The notes below the pieces were generated by a model. It saw only the letters and a program-made list of their open reading frames with translations, was not told the origin of the DNA and searched no databases. From the NCBI GenBank assembly GCA_003551265.1, contig PUMG01000304.1, positions 1 to 13,904 on the forward strand: DNA of 13,904 bases, in the 5' to 3' direction. The translations under genes and the position numbers were made by a program. This stretch comes from Halovenus sp. Lineage in GTDB: Archaea; Halobacteriota; Halobacteria; Halobacteriales; Haloarculaceae. Of the stretch, positions 1 through 7,340 are shown one piece after another (within the stretch, counting starts at the first letter, position 1; each line of letters starts with the position of its first letter).

Positions 1-503
1 GGGTCCGAAGCGGGGGTGAGTCGTGTCCACGTCGGTGGGTCGGACGGGCGGTCGGCGAGCGCCGTTGCGAGGCTGGCTTCCAGAAACGAGACCAGTTTGT
101 CAGCGGGCGCAACCTCCAGCCAGATATCGTCGGCGTAGATGTCTTTCATGTGGTTGGCAATCTGATAGCAGTGGGTGAGTTTGCGCTGTTCGACGGTCCG
201 TCCAGCGAGTGCGAGATAGATGGCTTCCTCCATCGGCTGGACGTGTGAGGGGTGGTCCTGTTCGTAGTGGTGCATGTGCGCGAGTTCGTGGAGCGCGAGT
301 TCGCGCGCCATTGCACTCGTCGCTGCGTGTCTGGAGATAGTCAGCCAGTGGCGGTCGTCGGTGTGGCCGACCCTGGTTCGCTCGTCGGGGTCATCGACAA
401 TGCGCACTGTCACCGGTCGTCGTACGGTTTGTTCGGTCTCGAACAGGTCGCGTGCGCAAAGAAACGGTGCTTCCGGTCCGACACCTCTGACCTCGACATC
501 CAT
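1..503 (-). CDS. DUF5781 family zincin-like protein (partial, C-terminus beyond window)
   Basis: The frame is open from an ATG at 503 to the window edge, giving 167 residues without a stop, so the C-terminus is missing. The protein begins MDVEVRGVGPEAPFLCARDL and has an HELAH motif at residues 72-76, the HExxH zinc signature of metallopeptidases, in a His-rich stretch (HMHHYEQDHPSH follows). A second conserved-looking block, KLTHCYQIANHMKDIYADD, lies at 108-126. From memory this matches the haloarchaeal family DUF5781, whose function is not established. A zinc-dependent hydrolase is an inference from HExxH alone. I see no signal peptide, so it is probably cytoplasmic. It follows the DUF420 gene by 31 bases on the same strand and may be cotranscribed with it. 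Confidence 0.8.
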   Translation of the reverse strand, partial: MDVEVRGVGPEAPFLCARDLFETEQTVRRPVTVRIVDDPDERTRVGHTDDRHWLTISRHAATSAMARELALHELAHMHHYEQDHPSHVQPMEEAIYLALAGRTVEQRKLTHCYQIANHMKDIYADDIWLEVAPADKLVSFLEASLATALADRPSDPPTWTRLTPASD

Positions 504-534
504 GCTGTAGACCGGTATCGGGGTTTCGTGCGTA

Positions 535-1182
535 TTACTGTTTCGCGCATTTCGACGAGAGCGGCCGCAAACTGCAGAGTCCGAACAGGAGTAACGCGCC
601 GAAGGGTTCGGATTCGTAGAGGTGGTTCAACATGACGTAGGTAACGATACCGAGAAAGAGGCTGAGAATCCACGCGAACGCGGCGATGCGGCCAACGGTC
701 GCTTTCATCGAGTTCGCCAGTTCCTGTGGCGTGTGCGTCAGGCCGAGCAACACCACGTACAGGACGACCGGCACTGACACGATAGAGAGGATGATGTGGA
801 TTGCGAGCATCACCTGATAGAACAGCGTCACGAGGTCGGGTGCAACGATAGCCTTGGTTTCGCCGCCGCCCACACGGAACATGTACACGACGAGAAACAG
901 CAGGATGAGGACGAACGCGATTGTCATCGAGATACCGTGTTTTCGAATGTCGCGCTTCGAGATGTAGTAGACTCCCGCAAGAAGTGCGACGAGCGAGGTC
1001 GTGTTGATGACTGCAATGAGGTGACTCAACAGCTCAACGGTACTCTCACTGAGGTCGGGGTAGAAGTCGATGACACCGGCGAACGTCCCGACGACGAGTC
1101 CGTAGCCGAGAACCGACAGCACAGCGGTGAGTGTGACCGGTCGGGCCCGAACACCGTCTCTGAGCGTCTCGAAAGCGGTCAT
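535..1182 (-). CDS. DUF420 family multi-pass membrane protein
   Basis: This 215-residue hydrophobic protein has about five membrane segments, near residues 17-38, 51-73, 84-103, 117-146 and 163-186, with a possible short sixth at 194-204. Histidines sit at or near segment ends: H54 (LLSHLIAVIN), H82, H129 (MLAIHIILS), H150 and H187 (MLNHLY). The order, spacing and the GLTHTPQEL loop match the DUF420 family. DUF420 members such as CtaM/YozB are linked to heme-copper cytochrome oxidase maturation in Firmicutes; such a role here is inferred from the family only, and no oxidase gene is visible nearby. The ATG at 1180-1182 places a normal positively charged N-terminus before the first membrane segment. 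It lies 66 bases downstream of the SDR gene and 31 bases upstream of the DUF5781 gene. The last dozen residues (CSLRPLSSKCAKQ) are not ones I recognise as conserved. Confidence 0.82.
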   Translation of the reverse strand: MTAFETLRDGVRARPVTLTAVLSVLGYGLVVGTFAGVIDFYPDLSESTVELLSHLIAVINTTSLVALLAGVYYISKRDIRKHGISMTIAFVLILLFLVVYMFRVGGGETKAIVAPDLVTLFYQVMLAIHIILSIVSVPVVLYVVLLGLTHTPQELANSMKATVGRIAAFAWILSLFLGIVTYVMLNHLYESEPFGALLLFGLCSLRPLSSKCAKQ

Positions 1183-1248
1183 ACCCGGAGTTCAGGATTG
1201 TGTGATGATTGCTCTTTGGATTCCCGACAGACGACACACAGAGTTGTG

Positions 1249-2013
1249 TCACTTCACCAGATAGCCGCCGTCGACAACGAGGTTGTGACCGTGGATGAAC
1301 CGGCCGCCATCGCTCGCGAGCAACACTGCTGCGGGGGCGATGTCCTCGGGTTGGCCGACGAACGGCGTCAGAATTCCATCGAGCAGGCGCTGTCTCTGCT
1401 CGTCAGTTTCGACGGGCGTCATCCCGGACTCAACTGGACCCGGGCAGATGGCGTTGACTGCGATGCCCTCGGGCCCGTAATCGAGTGCCATCTGGCGGGT
1501 GAGATTCGTCACCGCTCCTTTCGAGGAGACGTAGGCCGCCTTCTCGGTGTCGCCCCCACCACGAAGCCCGCGCTGTGAGGAGATGGTGATGATGCGCCCG
1601 TGTTCGCTCTCTCTGAGGTGAGCCAGTGCGTGTTTCACACACCGGACGATACCTCTGACGTTCACGTCGTGGACGTGCTCCCACTCGTCGTCGGTCACCT
1701 CGTGGGCGGGGTTGTCGCTCGTGACCCCCGCGCTGGTGACGAGGATGTCGATACCGCCGTAGGTGTCGGCTGTGCGCGCCATCAGCGCCGCGACAGCGCC
1801 GTCGTCGGTGACGTCGGTTTCCTGGAAGAACGCTGTGTTCCCTTCGGATTCGACGAGTTCGAGCGTGGTGTGCTCGTCCCCTGGAACGCGCGAATCTTCC
1901 CGGATATCTGCGAGTGCGACGCTGGCACCTTCGCGTGCGAACGCGACTGCGATTGCCCGTCCGATACCGCTGCTCGCGCCGGTGACGACTGCGGCTCTAC
2001 CTTCGAGTTTCAT
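1249..2013 (-). CDS. Classical short-chain dehydrogenase/reductase (NAD-type)
   Basis: The 254-residue protein is a complete classical SDR. The cofactor motif TGASSGIG is at residues 11-18, the catalytic Asn is N118 (HDVNVRG), the Ser is S145 or S146 (ITISSQRG), and the YxxxK pair is Y161/K165 (YVSSK). The C-terminal VVDGGYLVK is family-typical. Asp36 at the end of beta-2 (ALADIR) favours NAD(H) over NADP(H). The usual NNAG motif after beta-4 reads TSAG (93-96), a tolerated but less common form. The substrate is not evident; related proteins act on sugars, polyols or 3-oxoacyl groups. Its ATG overlaps the TGA of the upstream epimerase-like gene in an ATGA arrangement, so the two are almost certainly translated together and probably act in one pathway, plausibly on a sugar or sugar acid (inference). 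Confidence 0.9.
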   Translation of the reverse strand: MKLEGRAAVVTGASSGIGRAIAVAFAREGASVALADIREDSRVPGDEHTTLELVESEGNTAFFQETDVTDDGAVAALMARTADTYGGIDILVTSAGVTSDNPAHEVTDDEWEHVHDVNVRGIVRCVKHALAHLRESEHGRIITISSQRGLRGGGDTEKAAYVSSKGAVTNLTRQMALDYGPEGIAVNAICPGPVESGMTPVETDEQRQRLLDGILTPFVGQPEDIAPAAVLLASDGGRFIHGHNLVVDGGYLVK

Positions 2014-2903
2014 GGGCCGGGTTGCGGGCCGGAGACGGAAGCCGTTTCGGCCTCGCGCCAGGAGTGTCTGGGTTCCCAGCCGAGGTCGTTCCGGGCGTTC
2101 GCTGTCGAGAACGCGGCAGCGTCGCCGTCAAGGTCGCACTCGGGCGCGAGGTCGCCCCACGCAGCGTCGATAGCTGCTGCCGTCGACTCGTCGATGTAGT
2201 TGTCTTCGGCCACCGCGAGGTACGCCTCGTGGCCCCCCACCTCGGTTTCGAGTGCAGCGCGCACCATGCTCGCCACGTCACGGACGTCGACGTACGACCA
2301 GAGACTGCCCGAGGGAGTCGGTGAGTCGAGGTCGAACGAGTCCCTGATAGTGGGCGTCTCGTACGCGCCGGGAACCTGAATCCACGACGGCTGGATAGAG
2401 GTGACGTCCACGCCGTAGCGACGCATCGTCCGTTCGGCGATGAGTTCGCCGACGACCTTCGACATGCCGTAGCCGTCCTCGGGACGCTGTGGGTGTGTCT
2501 CGTCGACCGGGAGGAACTCGAGCGGGCGGGGCTCGTCGCGGAACGTCACGCCGTAGGTCGCCTCGCTCGAACTCCAGACGACGGACGCGCCAGCGGTACC
2601 CGCCGCCGTGAGCACGTTGTACGTACTGGCGACGTTGTCGAGGAACGTTTCAGTCTCTGTGCGGTGACCTGCCCCGGGAATCGCGGCGAGATGGACGACC
2701 GCGTCGGGTTCGACATCGAGTAGAATCTCCCACGCAGCACCATGTTCGGTGAGGTCAGCCCCGAGGTACTCGACCGTGTCGTACGGTGAGCCGTCTCGTG
2801 GTTCGTGAACGTCGACACCCAGAATCTCGTAGTCGTCTGCCAGTTCTTCAACCGTCCACCGGCCGAGCGTCCCGAGCGCACCGGTCAAGACGAGTCTGTC
2901 CAT
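2010..2903 (-). CDS. NAD-dependent epimerase/dehydratase family protein (extended SDR)
   Basis: I start this gene at the ATG at 2901-2903 (297 residues, MDRLVLTGALGTLGRW) because the Rossmann strand then begins at once, as in the family. The frame is open 66 bases further upstream to 2969, but those residues are Arg-rich and lie across the promoter. The motif GxxGxxG is at 8-14, D31 after beta-2 points to NAD(H), and the active site has S111-S113 (VVWSSSEATYG) with Y145/K149 (YGMSK). Extended SDRs of this size include sugar-nucleotide epimerases, uronate dehydrogenases and related sugar oxidoreductases, and the sequence alone does not decide between them. It is the first gene of a two-gene unit with the SDR (ATGA overlap). 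It is divergent from the histidine kinase, with a perfect palindrome just upstream of its promoter. Confidence 0.87.
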   Translation of the reverse strand: MDRLVLTGALGTLGRWTVEELADDYEILGVDVHEPRDGSPYDTVEYLGADLTEHGAAWEILLDVEPDAVVHLAAIPGAGHRTETETFLDNVASTYNVLTAAGTAGASVVWSSSEATYGVTFRDEPRPLEFLPVDETHPQRPEDGYGMSKVVGELIAERTMRRYGVDVTSIQPSWIQVPGAYETPTIRDSFDLDSPTPSGSLWSYVDVRDVASMVRAALETEVGGHEAYLAVAEDNYIDESTAAAIDAAWGDLAPECDLDGDAAAFSTANARNDLGWEPRHSWREAETASVSGPQPGP

Positions 2904-2926
2904 GTCTCTGCGGCGGTACGGCCGGA

Positions 2927-2935
2927 GGTAAAGTT
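2927..2935 (-). promoter_or_regulatory. Candidate TATA-like element for the epimerase-SDR operon
   Basis: On the minus strand this reads AACTTTACC, centred about 28 bases upstream of the ATG at 2903, the spacing expected for a leaderless haloarchaeal transcript. It is a weak match to the TTTAWA-type box. It supports the shorter start of the epimerase-like gene. Confidence 0.4.
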
Positions 2936-2936
2936 G

Positions 2937-2952
2937 TACCGGTCGACCGGTA
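2937..2952. promoter_or_regulatory. Perfect 16-base palindrome, candidate operator
   Basis: The sequence taccggtcgaccggta is its own reverse complement over all 16 bases and stops exactly at its ends (flanks G and T do not pair). It is centred about 41 bases upstream of the epimerase ATG, directly behind that gene's TATA-like element where the BRE or a regulator would sit. It also lies about 21 bases upstream of the kinase TATA box. A dimeric regulator binding here is an inference; no regulator gene with a clear DNA-binding domain is in the window. Confidence 0.5.
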
Positions 2953-2973
2953 TACTCCCTCATACGCATCAGG

Positions 2974-2982
2974 ATATATATA
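2974..2982 (+). promoter_or_regulatory. TATA box of the histidine kinase gene
   Basis: The nine bases atatatata are centred at 2978, about 26 bases before the kinase ATG at 3004. In haloarchaea this spacing puts the transcription start at or next to the start codon, so the kinase mRNA is probably leaderless. No Shine-Dalgarno sequence is needed or seen to decide the start. Confidence 0.75.
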
Positions 2983-3003
2983 CGAGACGAACAAAAGGGG
3001 CGT

Positions 3004-5898
3004 ATGTCCCGGCACGGCTCCGTCAGGGTTCTCCACGTCGACGACGACCAGCCGTTCTCCGAGCTCGTCGAGACGCTTCTTCACAGAGAGCGCGAATCCT
3101 TCGAGATAGTGACCGAAAATAACCCCGAGAGGGTGCTGTCGCGTCTGGCGGAGACGTCGTTCGACTGTATCGTTAGCGACTACGACATGCCCCGGGTCGA
3201 CGGCGTCGAGTTGCTTCGCCAGGTCCGCGAACACGACCCCGAGATGCCGTTCATCCTGTTCACCGGGAAAGGAACCGAGGAGATTGCGAGCGAGGCCATC
3301 TCTGCGGGTGTCACCGACTATCTCCAGAAGAAAGGGGGGACAGAGCAGTTCACCGTGCTGGCAAACCGCATCGAGAACGCCGTTGAACAGCGCGAATCAC
3401 AGCGCCAGTTCGAGACCCTCGTGAACAACCTCCCCGGACTGGTCTATCGGAGTCTGAACACGCCCGAATGGGAGGACCTCTACCTCGGAGGTGACGTCGA
3501 AGAACTCACAGGCTACACCACCTCGGAGCTCTTCGAGAGGGGAGTCTCGTGGGCGGAAGCAGTCATTCATCCCGACGACACGGAGTACGTGTGGGAGGAA
3601 ATACAGACACAACTGGAGAGTTCAGGCAGCTACGAGTTGACCTATCAAATCATCACCAAAGACGGGACCGAGAAGTGGGTCTGGGAGCGCGGTCAGCAGG
3701 TAGGGACTACCGACAGCGGCGTGGAGATACTCGACGGGTTCATGACCGACATCACCGACCGCAAGACCCACGAACAGGCGATTCAGCGCGAGCGAGAACG
3801 CTTTTCGACGCTTTTCGAGAACTTCCCCGAGCCAACCGTTGCCTACCACTACGAGGGCGATGAGCCACACATCCAGGCACTGAACGAGGCGTTCACAGAG
3901 ACGTTCGGCTACGAGGAAGACGAAGCAATCGGGAGGTCCGTCAATGACCTCATTGTTCCTGAAGACCTGCTGGCAGAGGCAGACGAACTCGACGACCGGG
4001 CGATAGAGGGTGAACCACTCGACGAGACGGTCAGACGACGCGCCCGCGACGGTGACCGATATTTCCACCTCAGAGATATATCAATCAGCGATGATGATGA
4101 GATGGACGGCTTCGCGGTCTACACAGACGTCACCGACCAGAAGGTACGTGAACACGACCTCGAAGAGCAGCGAACAGTGTTCTCGACGCTCGTCGAGAAC
4201 CTCCCCGTCGGCGTGCTCGTCGAGGACGAGCGCCGGAACATCCTCGCGGCGAACACGACGCTCGGCGATATACTCGGAGTGGAAGGTGAGCTGAGTGAGA
4301 CTATCGGACGCGACTGTGCACAGGTGGCCGAGGAGATGACACACGTCTTTGCTGACCCCGAGGCGTTCATCTCCTCGATAGAAGAGGCGCTCGATTCGCG
4401 CGAGCAGGTGACAGGCGAAGAGCTCCTCCTCGAAGACGGTCGGATACTCGAGCGGGCGTACGTTCCCTACGAACTTCCCGACGGCGAGGCGAACCTGTGG
4501 GTGTACGAGGACGTGACCTGGGAACGAGAACGACAGGAGTTGCTGACAGGACTATTCGAGCAGTCTCTCGAGGGCATCGGTGTCAAAGAAGTCGTGACCG
4601 ACGACTCCGGAGCGCCAATCGACTACATATACAGGCGTGTGAACAGTCGATTTGAGGAGTTGACTGGCGTCGAGGCAGAGAAGGTCCTCGGCCAGCGTGC
4701 GACGGAGGTTATCGACGGCATCGAGGAGACGCCTTTCATCCAGAAGTTCGGCGAAGTCGCCCTCGAAGGGACGACTACCCGGTTCGAGCAGTACTCCAAA
4801 CCGCTCGGCAGATACTACGAGATATCGGCGTTCTCGCCCAGACACGGCCAGTGTATCACCATCTTCTCTGACATCACCGAGCGAAAAGAGCGTGAACGAG
4901 AGCTAGAGCGATACGAGCAGTTCGTCGAGCACTCTCCCGACATCATCGTCGTGCTGGACGAGGACATGACAGTCCAGTATCAGAGTGCACCGTCTCCGCT
5001 GTTAGACCGTGAGGAACGATACGTCGTGGGTGAGAGTCCTCTCGAATATATCCACCCGGACGACATCGAGGCGACCAGTGATGACTTCCAGCGCGCGCTC
5101 GCCGACCCCGACACCATCGTCAGAACGGAGTTCAGAGTCATAGACGAAGACGGGAGCTGGCGGTGGATGGAATCTCGAACACAGAACTACCTCGGAAAAG
5201 AGCCAATCGACGGGTTGTTGGTCACCATCCGTGACATCACCCTCCAGAAAGAGAAAGAGCAAGAGTTAACGCGCCAGAAGGACCGACTCGACGAGTTCGC
5301 GAGTTTCGTCTCACACGACCTCCGCAACCCGCTGAACGTGGCGATGCTCCGGCTCGATTTAGCCGCACGGAGCTGTGACAGCGAGCACCTCCCGGAGGTC
5401 GAACGGGCGCTCGACCGAATGGAACAGCTCATCGAGAACCTCCTCACCCTCACCCGTCAGGGTGAGACAGTGGGTGAAACGGAGCCGGTCCGACTCGACG
5501 AGCTCGTCACAGAGTGCTGGAGCAACGTCGACACGGGCGAATCAAGTATCGAGTGTACGACCAGCAGAACCGTCCGTGCAGACCGCAGTCGACTGGCAAC
5601 CGTGCTCGAGAACCTGTTCCGCAACTCGGTGTCACACGGTGGCGAGCACGTGACAATCACCGTTGGCGACCTGCCCGACAGGCCGGGATTCTACGTCTCT
5701 GATGACGGAGAAGGAATCCCAGCCAGCGACCGCGAGCGGGTGTTCGAGGGAGGGTACTCGACACAGACCGGCGGAACTGGTCTCGGACTTGCAATCGTCC
5801 GCGGTATCGTCGAAGCCCACGGCTGGCAGATCCGCGCGATAGAAAGCGAGACGGGAGGCGTGCGGATGGAAATTACCGACGTCGAGTACGAGGACTGA
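3004..5898 (+). CDS. REC-PAS(5)-HisKA-HATPase sensor histidine kinase
   Basis: The 964-residue soluble kinase has no membrane segments. An N-terminal receiver domain (about 7-125) has the acidic cluster D13-D15, phosphoacceptor D59 (SDYDMP), T87 and K109/K110. Five PAS-type domains follow at roughly 136-255, 265-382, 392-505, 512-630 and 638-750, most ending in a TDITDRK-like DIT motif and charged linker. HisKA has H771 (FVSHDLRNP); the ATPase domain has the N box at N874, the G1 box DDGEGIP from 900, and GTGLGL at 924-929. All catalytic residues are present. It should sense a cytoplasmic signal, possibly through a PAS-bound ligand, and autophosphorylate H771. The receiver at the N-terminus, not the C-terminus, is a common haloarchaeal layout. 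No separate response regulator is adjacent, so its partner is unknown. It is transcribed alone, divergent from the epimerase-SDR unit. Confidence 0.95.
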   Translation: MSRHGSVRVLHVDDDQPFSELVETLLHRERESFEIVTENNPERVLSRLAETSFDCIVSDYDMPRVDGVELLRQVREHDPEMPFILFTGKGTEEIASEAISAGVTDYLQKKGGTEQFTVLANRIENAVEQRESQRQFETLVNNLPGLVYRSLNTPEWEDLYLGGDVEELTGYTTSELFERGVSWAEAVIHPDDTEYVWEEIQTQLESSGSYELTYQIITKDGTEKWVWERGQQVGTTDSGVEILDGFMTDITDRKTHEQAIQRERERFSTLFENFPEPTVAYHYEGDEPHIQALNEAFTETFGYEEDEAIGRSVNDLIVPEDLLAEADELDDRAIEGEPLDETVRRRARDGDRYFHLRDISISDDDEMDGFAVYTDVTDQKVREHDLEEQRTVFSTLVENLPVGVLVEDERRNILAANTTLGDILGVEGELSETIGRDCAQVAEEMTHVFADPEAFISSIEEALDSREQVTGEELLLEDGRILERAYVPYELPDGEANLWVYEDVTWERERQELLTGLFEQSLEGIGVKEVVTDDSGAPIDYIYRRVNSRFEELTGVEAEKVLGQRATEVIDGIEETPFIQKFGEVALEGTTTRFEQYSKPLGRYYEISAFSPRHGQCITIFSDITERKERERELERYEQFVEHSPDIIVVLDEDMTVQYQSAPSPLLDREERYVVGESPLEYIHPDDIEATSDDFQRALADPDTIVRTEFRVIDEDGSWRWMESRTQNYLGKEPIDGLLVTIRDITLQKEKEQELTRQKDRLDEFASFVSHDLRNPLNVAMLRLDLAARSCDSEHLPEVERALDRMEQLIENLLTLTRQGETVGETEPVRLDELVTECWSNVDTGESSIECTTSRTVRADRSRLATVLENLFRNSVSHGGEHVTITVGDLPDRPGFYVSDDGEGIPASDRERVFEGGYSTQTGGTGLGLAIVRGIVEAHGWQIRAIESETGGVRMEITDVEYED

Positions 5899-5951
5899 CA
5901 TACTCAGAGCAGTCCATATACGCAGTTCCTCGTTCGCCGGTCCGTTCGAAT

Positions 5952-6533
5952 TTACCTGCGCCGACCCATCACCCGTGACTGAGTGTGTGGCGGGAAAATT
6001 TCGTTGACCTCCCTCTCGGTCAGAAGCGTCCGCAGCTCGGCTTCGTAATCTCCGCTCGGAATCGATGACGAGGACCCAGTTTCGACGAGGAGCGACTGGT
6101 CGGCCATGGCGTCGATAGCACGTCGGCCGATGCCAGCGAGGGGGGCGAGGTGGGCGACGTCGTGGCGGTCTTCGATACTCTGTGCGAGCGAGCGAGGAAC
6201 TGTCGGTACGCGGTCGTCCCGGCGGGTTCCATCGGCGATGGCATCGAACTCGAAGGCGGCGACCGTCTCCAGCGCGTGTTCGTGGACGGTCTGGATGCCG
6301 TTGCTGGGGAAGCCATCGGCGACAAGCTGGTCTCTGGCGGCGTGAGCCACCTCCGGGTCGAGGTCGACACGCCGAGTCCGAAAACCGGCGCGTTCGCCAG
6401 CATCGAGTGCGTGCTCGTAGTCGTCGGTGATGCCAAACGTACAGCAAAGGAGGGTAACTGAGGCGAACGGTTCGAGCGTGAGTGCAGCGAGTGTGGAGTC
6501 CTTGCCGCCGCTGTAGAGGACACCGACGTCCAT
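5952..6533 (-). CDS. PP-loop ATP pyrophosphatase-superfamily protein (archaeal, DUF7411-like)
   Basis: This 193-residue protein opens with MDVGVLYSGGKDSTLAAL; SGGKDS at residues 8-13 is the PP-loop that binds ATP and releases pyrophosphate during adenylation. The N-type ATP-pyrophosphatase core appears complete, with no thiouridine-synthase or asparagine-synthase extra domains. Haloarchaeal annotations often call this family alpha hydrolase or DUF7411; I assign it from the PP-loop and gene context, and its substrate is unknown. The start is the ATG at 6531-6533, one base after the PDCD5 stop codon, so the pair is almost certainly one operon with coupled translation. It is convergent with the kinase gene across 53 bases in which I see no strong hairpin. 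Confidence 0.85.
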   Translation of the reverse strand: MDVGVLYSGGKDSTLAALTLEPFASVTLLCCTFGITDDYEHALDAGERAGFRTRRVDLDPEVAHAARDQLVADGFPSNGIQTVHEHALETVAAFEFDAIADGTRRDDRVPTVPRSLAQSIEDRHDVAHLAPLAGIGRRAIDAMADQSLLVETGSSSSIPSGDYEAELRTLLTEREVNEIFPPHTQSRVMGRRR

Positions 6534-6534
6534 G

Positions 6535-6882
6535 CTACCGGCGTTTGATATCGAAGCTCTTCGAGTCAGGGGTCAGTTCGCGCAGGAGTGCTTTCATCTT
6601 GTCCTCGTCAATCTTTCCCTGCACACGCCCACTCTGTGCGAGGGCGATAATCTGCTGTTCGACCTGTTCGCCTACCTGTGGCTTGGACATCTTGACCGTG
6701 TTGAGACGCTTGCGTGCCCCGTCCGTCAGATACTGTCGCAGGATGGCCTTCTTCTGGGCTTCCATCTGCTGTCGCTGCTGTTCGACAGCCTCCTCGTCCG
6801 GTGACTCTGCCTGTTCCTGGAGCTGTTTCATCTTCTGTTCACGGATGCGTTCGAGTTCCTCATCAGCTGGCTCGCCACTCAT
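6535..6882 (-). CDS. PDCD5 / TFAR19 family DNA-binding protein
   Basis: The 115-residue protein has the full PDCD5 pattern. A charged N-terminal helix ([16 protein letters not shown]) leads into a Gln-rich coiled stretch ([20 protein letters not shown], about 33-52), then the core helical bundle with [20 protein letters not shown] and [20 protein letters not shown], and a basic tail ending SFDIKRR. Length and tail match archaeal members (about 110-120 residues). Archaeal PDCD5 proteins are nucleic-acid-binding proteins of unclear cellular role; the human homologue is linked to apoptosis, which does not transfer. It is followed after one base by the PP-loop gene. In other haloarchaea I recall it beside rps19e, which is not here; a Tat protein gene lies upstream instead. 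Confidence 0.95.
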   Translation of the reverse strand: MSGEPADEELERIREQKMKQLQEQAESPDEEAVEQQRQQMEAQKKAILRQYLTDGARKRLNTVKMSKPQVGEQVEQQIIALAQSGRVQGKIDEDKMKALLRELTPDSKSFDIKRR

Positions 6883-6905
6883 ATACGGCTATTCGTGAGT
6901 CCGCC

Positions 6906-6912
6906 TCAAAAC
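6906..6912 (-). promoter_or_regulatory. Candidate TATA-like element for PDCD5
   Basis: The minus strand reads GTTTTGA, centred about 27 bases before the PDCD5 ATG at 6882. The spacing fits a leaderless transcript, but the match is weak and rests mostly on position and on being the most AT-rich part of the 60-base gap. Confidence 0.35.
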
Positions 6913-6942
6913 CATTACGAAGAATCGAACAATCCTGTCCCG

Positions 6943-7254
6943 TCAGGGGCCGCCTGATGAGATGCCGCCGATGCGGAATCCCTGACACAGCGGACAGCCT
7001 GTGTGGTCTTCGTGAGCGGACAGGAGTATCTCGATCTGCTCATCAGAGAGGCTCTCCGGGGAGTCGCTTGCGAGTGCTTCGATTCTCTCGATGTCCTGGT
7101 CGTCACTGCCAGCGAGTTGTTGTCGTTCGTGGCTCGCAGGTCGGCCCTGTTCTGCTGGTTGGGAGGTGTCACCGCCTCGGCCAGTCACTGTCGCCGTCAC
7201 GATACCTGCACCAGCAACGGCACCACCGAGTGCCAGAAACCGTCGTCGTTCCAT
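6943..7254 (-). CDS. Small Tat-signal protein with C-terminal CPLC motif
   Basis: I use the ATG at 7252-7254 (103 residues, MERRRFLALGGAVAGAG). The in-frame start at 7281 would lie inside the likely TATA element. Residues 3-5 are RRR followed by F and L, then a hydrophobic stretch to about 22, a Tat-type signal without a lipobox Cys. The mature part is short and acidic: a low-complexity spacer, a helical block (DIERIEALASDSPESLSDEQ) and a tail containing H-T-G-CPLC-Q with cysteines at 87 and 90. The CxxC so near the end could bind metal or form a disulfide outside the cell. I do not recognise the family. It is divergent from a thioredoxin-like gene and shares a short dyad-containing promoter region with it, which hints at a joint redox role (inference). 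Confidence 0.7.
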   Translation of the reverse strand: MERRRFLALGGAVAGAGIVTATVTGRGGDTSQPAEQGRPASHERQQLAGSDDQDIERIEALASDSPESLSDEQIEILLSAHEDHTGCPLCQGFRIGGISSGGP

Positions 7255-7280
7255 TGCTCGAACGTGGGTATCGACCGACA

Positions 7281-7290
7281 AAAGTATTTG
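7281..7290 (-). promoter_or_regulatory. Candidate TATA-like element for the Tat-CPLC protein
   Basis: The minus strand reads CAAATACTTT, the only AT-rich run in this spacer. It is centred about 31 bases before the ATG at 7254, so transcription would start about 4-5 bases before the codon. This argues against using the upstream ATG at 7281. Confidence 0.5.
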
Positions 7291-7294
7291 GGAC

Positions 7295-7313
7295 GACAGT
7301 GAGAGTCACTGTC
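7295..7313. promoter_or_regulatory. Perfect 8-3-8 inverted repeat in the divergent promoter
   Basis: The arms gacagtga (7295-7302) and tcactgtc (7306-7313) are exact reverse complements around a 3-base GAG spacer. The dyad sits between the minus-strand TATA-like element (7281-7290) and the plus-strand one (7313-7318), covering the BRE positions of both. A regulator bound here could control both genes. That role is inferred from position and symmetry; no binding protein is identified. Confidence 0.55.
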
Positions 7314-7318
7314 TTATC
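7313..7318 (+). promoter_or_regulatory. Candidate TATA-like element for the thioredoxin-like gene
   Basis: The bases cttatc are centred about 26 bases before the ATG at 7341, consistent with a leaderless transcript. The match is modest. The element touches the right arm of the dyad, so a bound regulator would compete with TBP. Confidence 0.4.
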
Positions 7319-7340
7319 CGTCGCCCGCGATGGAGGGAGT

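Noticed and set aside
1233..1250. Small hairpin gacaca / tgtgtc at the end of the NAD-type SDR gene
   Set aside because: A 6-base stem with no T-tract is too weak to call a terminator.
796..1578. Long open frame on the plus strand across the DUF420 and SDR genes
   Set aside because: Its product is Arg/Asp/His/Cys-rich low-quality sequence with no family pattern, and it lies antisense to two convincing genes. High GC creates such frames.
5899..5951. Spacer between the convergent kinase and PP-loop genes
   Set aside because: I looked for a bidirectional terminator or small gene and saw no convincing stem, promoter or open frame in these 53 bases.
6714..7340. Upstream extension of the thioredoxin-like frame to about 330 residues
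   Set aside because: The extra residues are Arg-rich, run antisense to PDCD5 and the Tat-protein gene, and pass through the promoter region. The thioredoxin fold is complete from the ATG at 7341.
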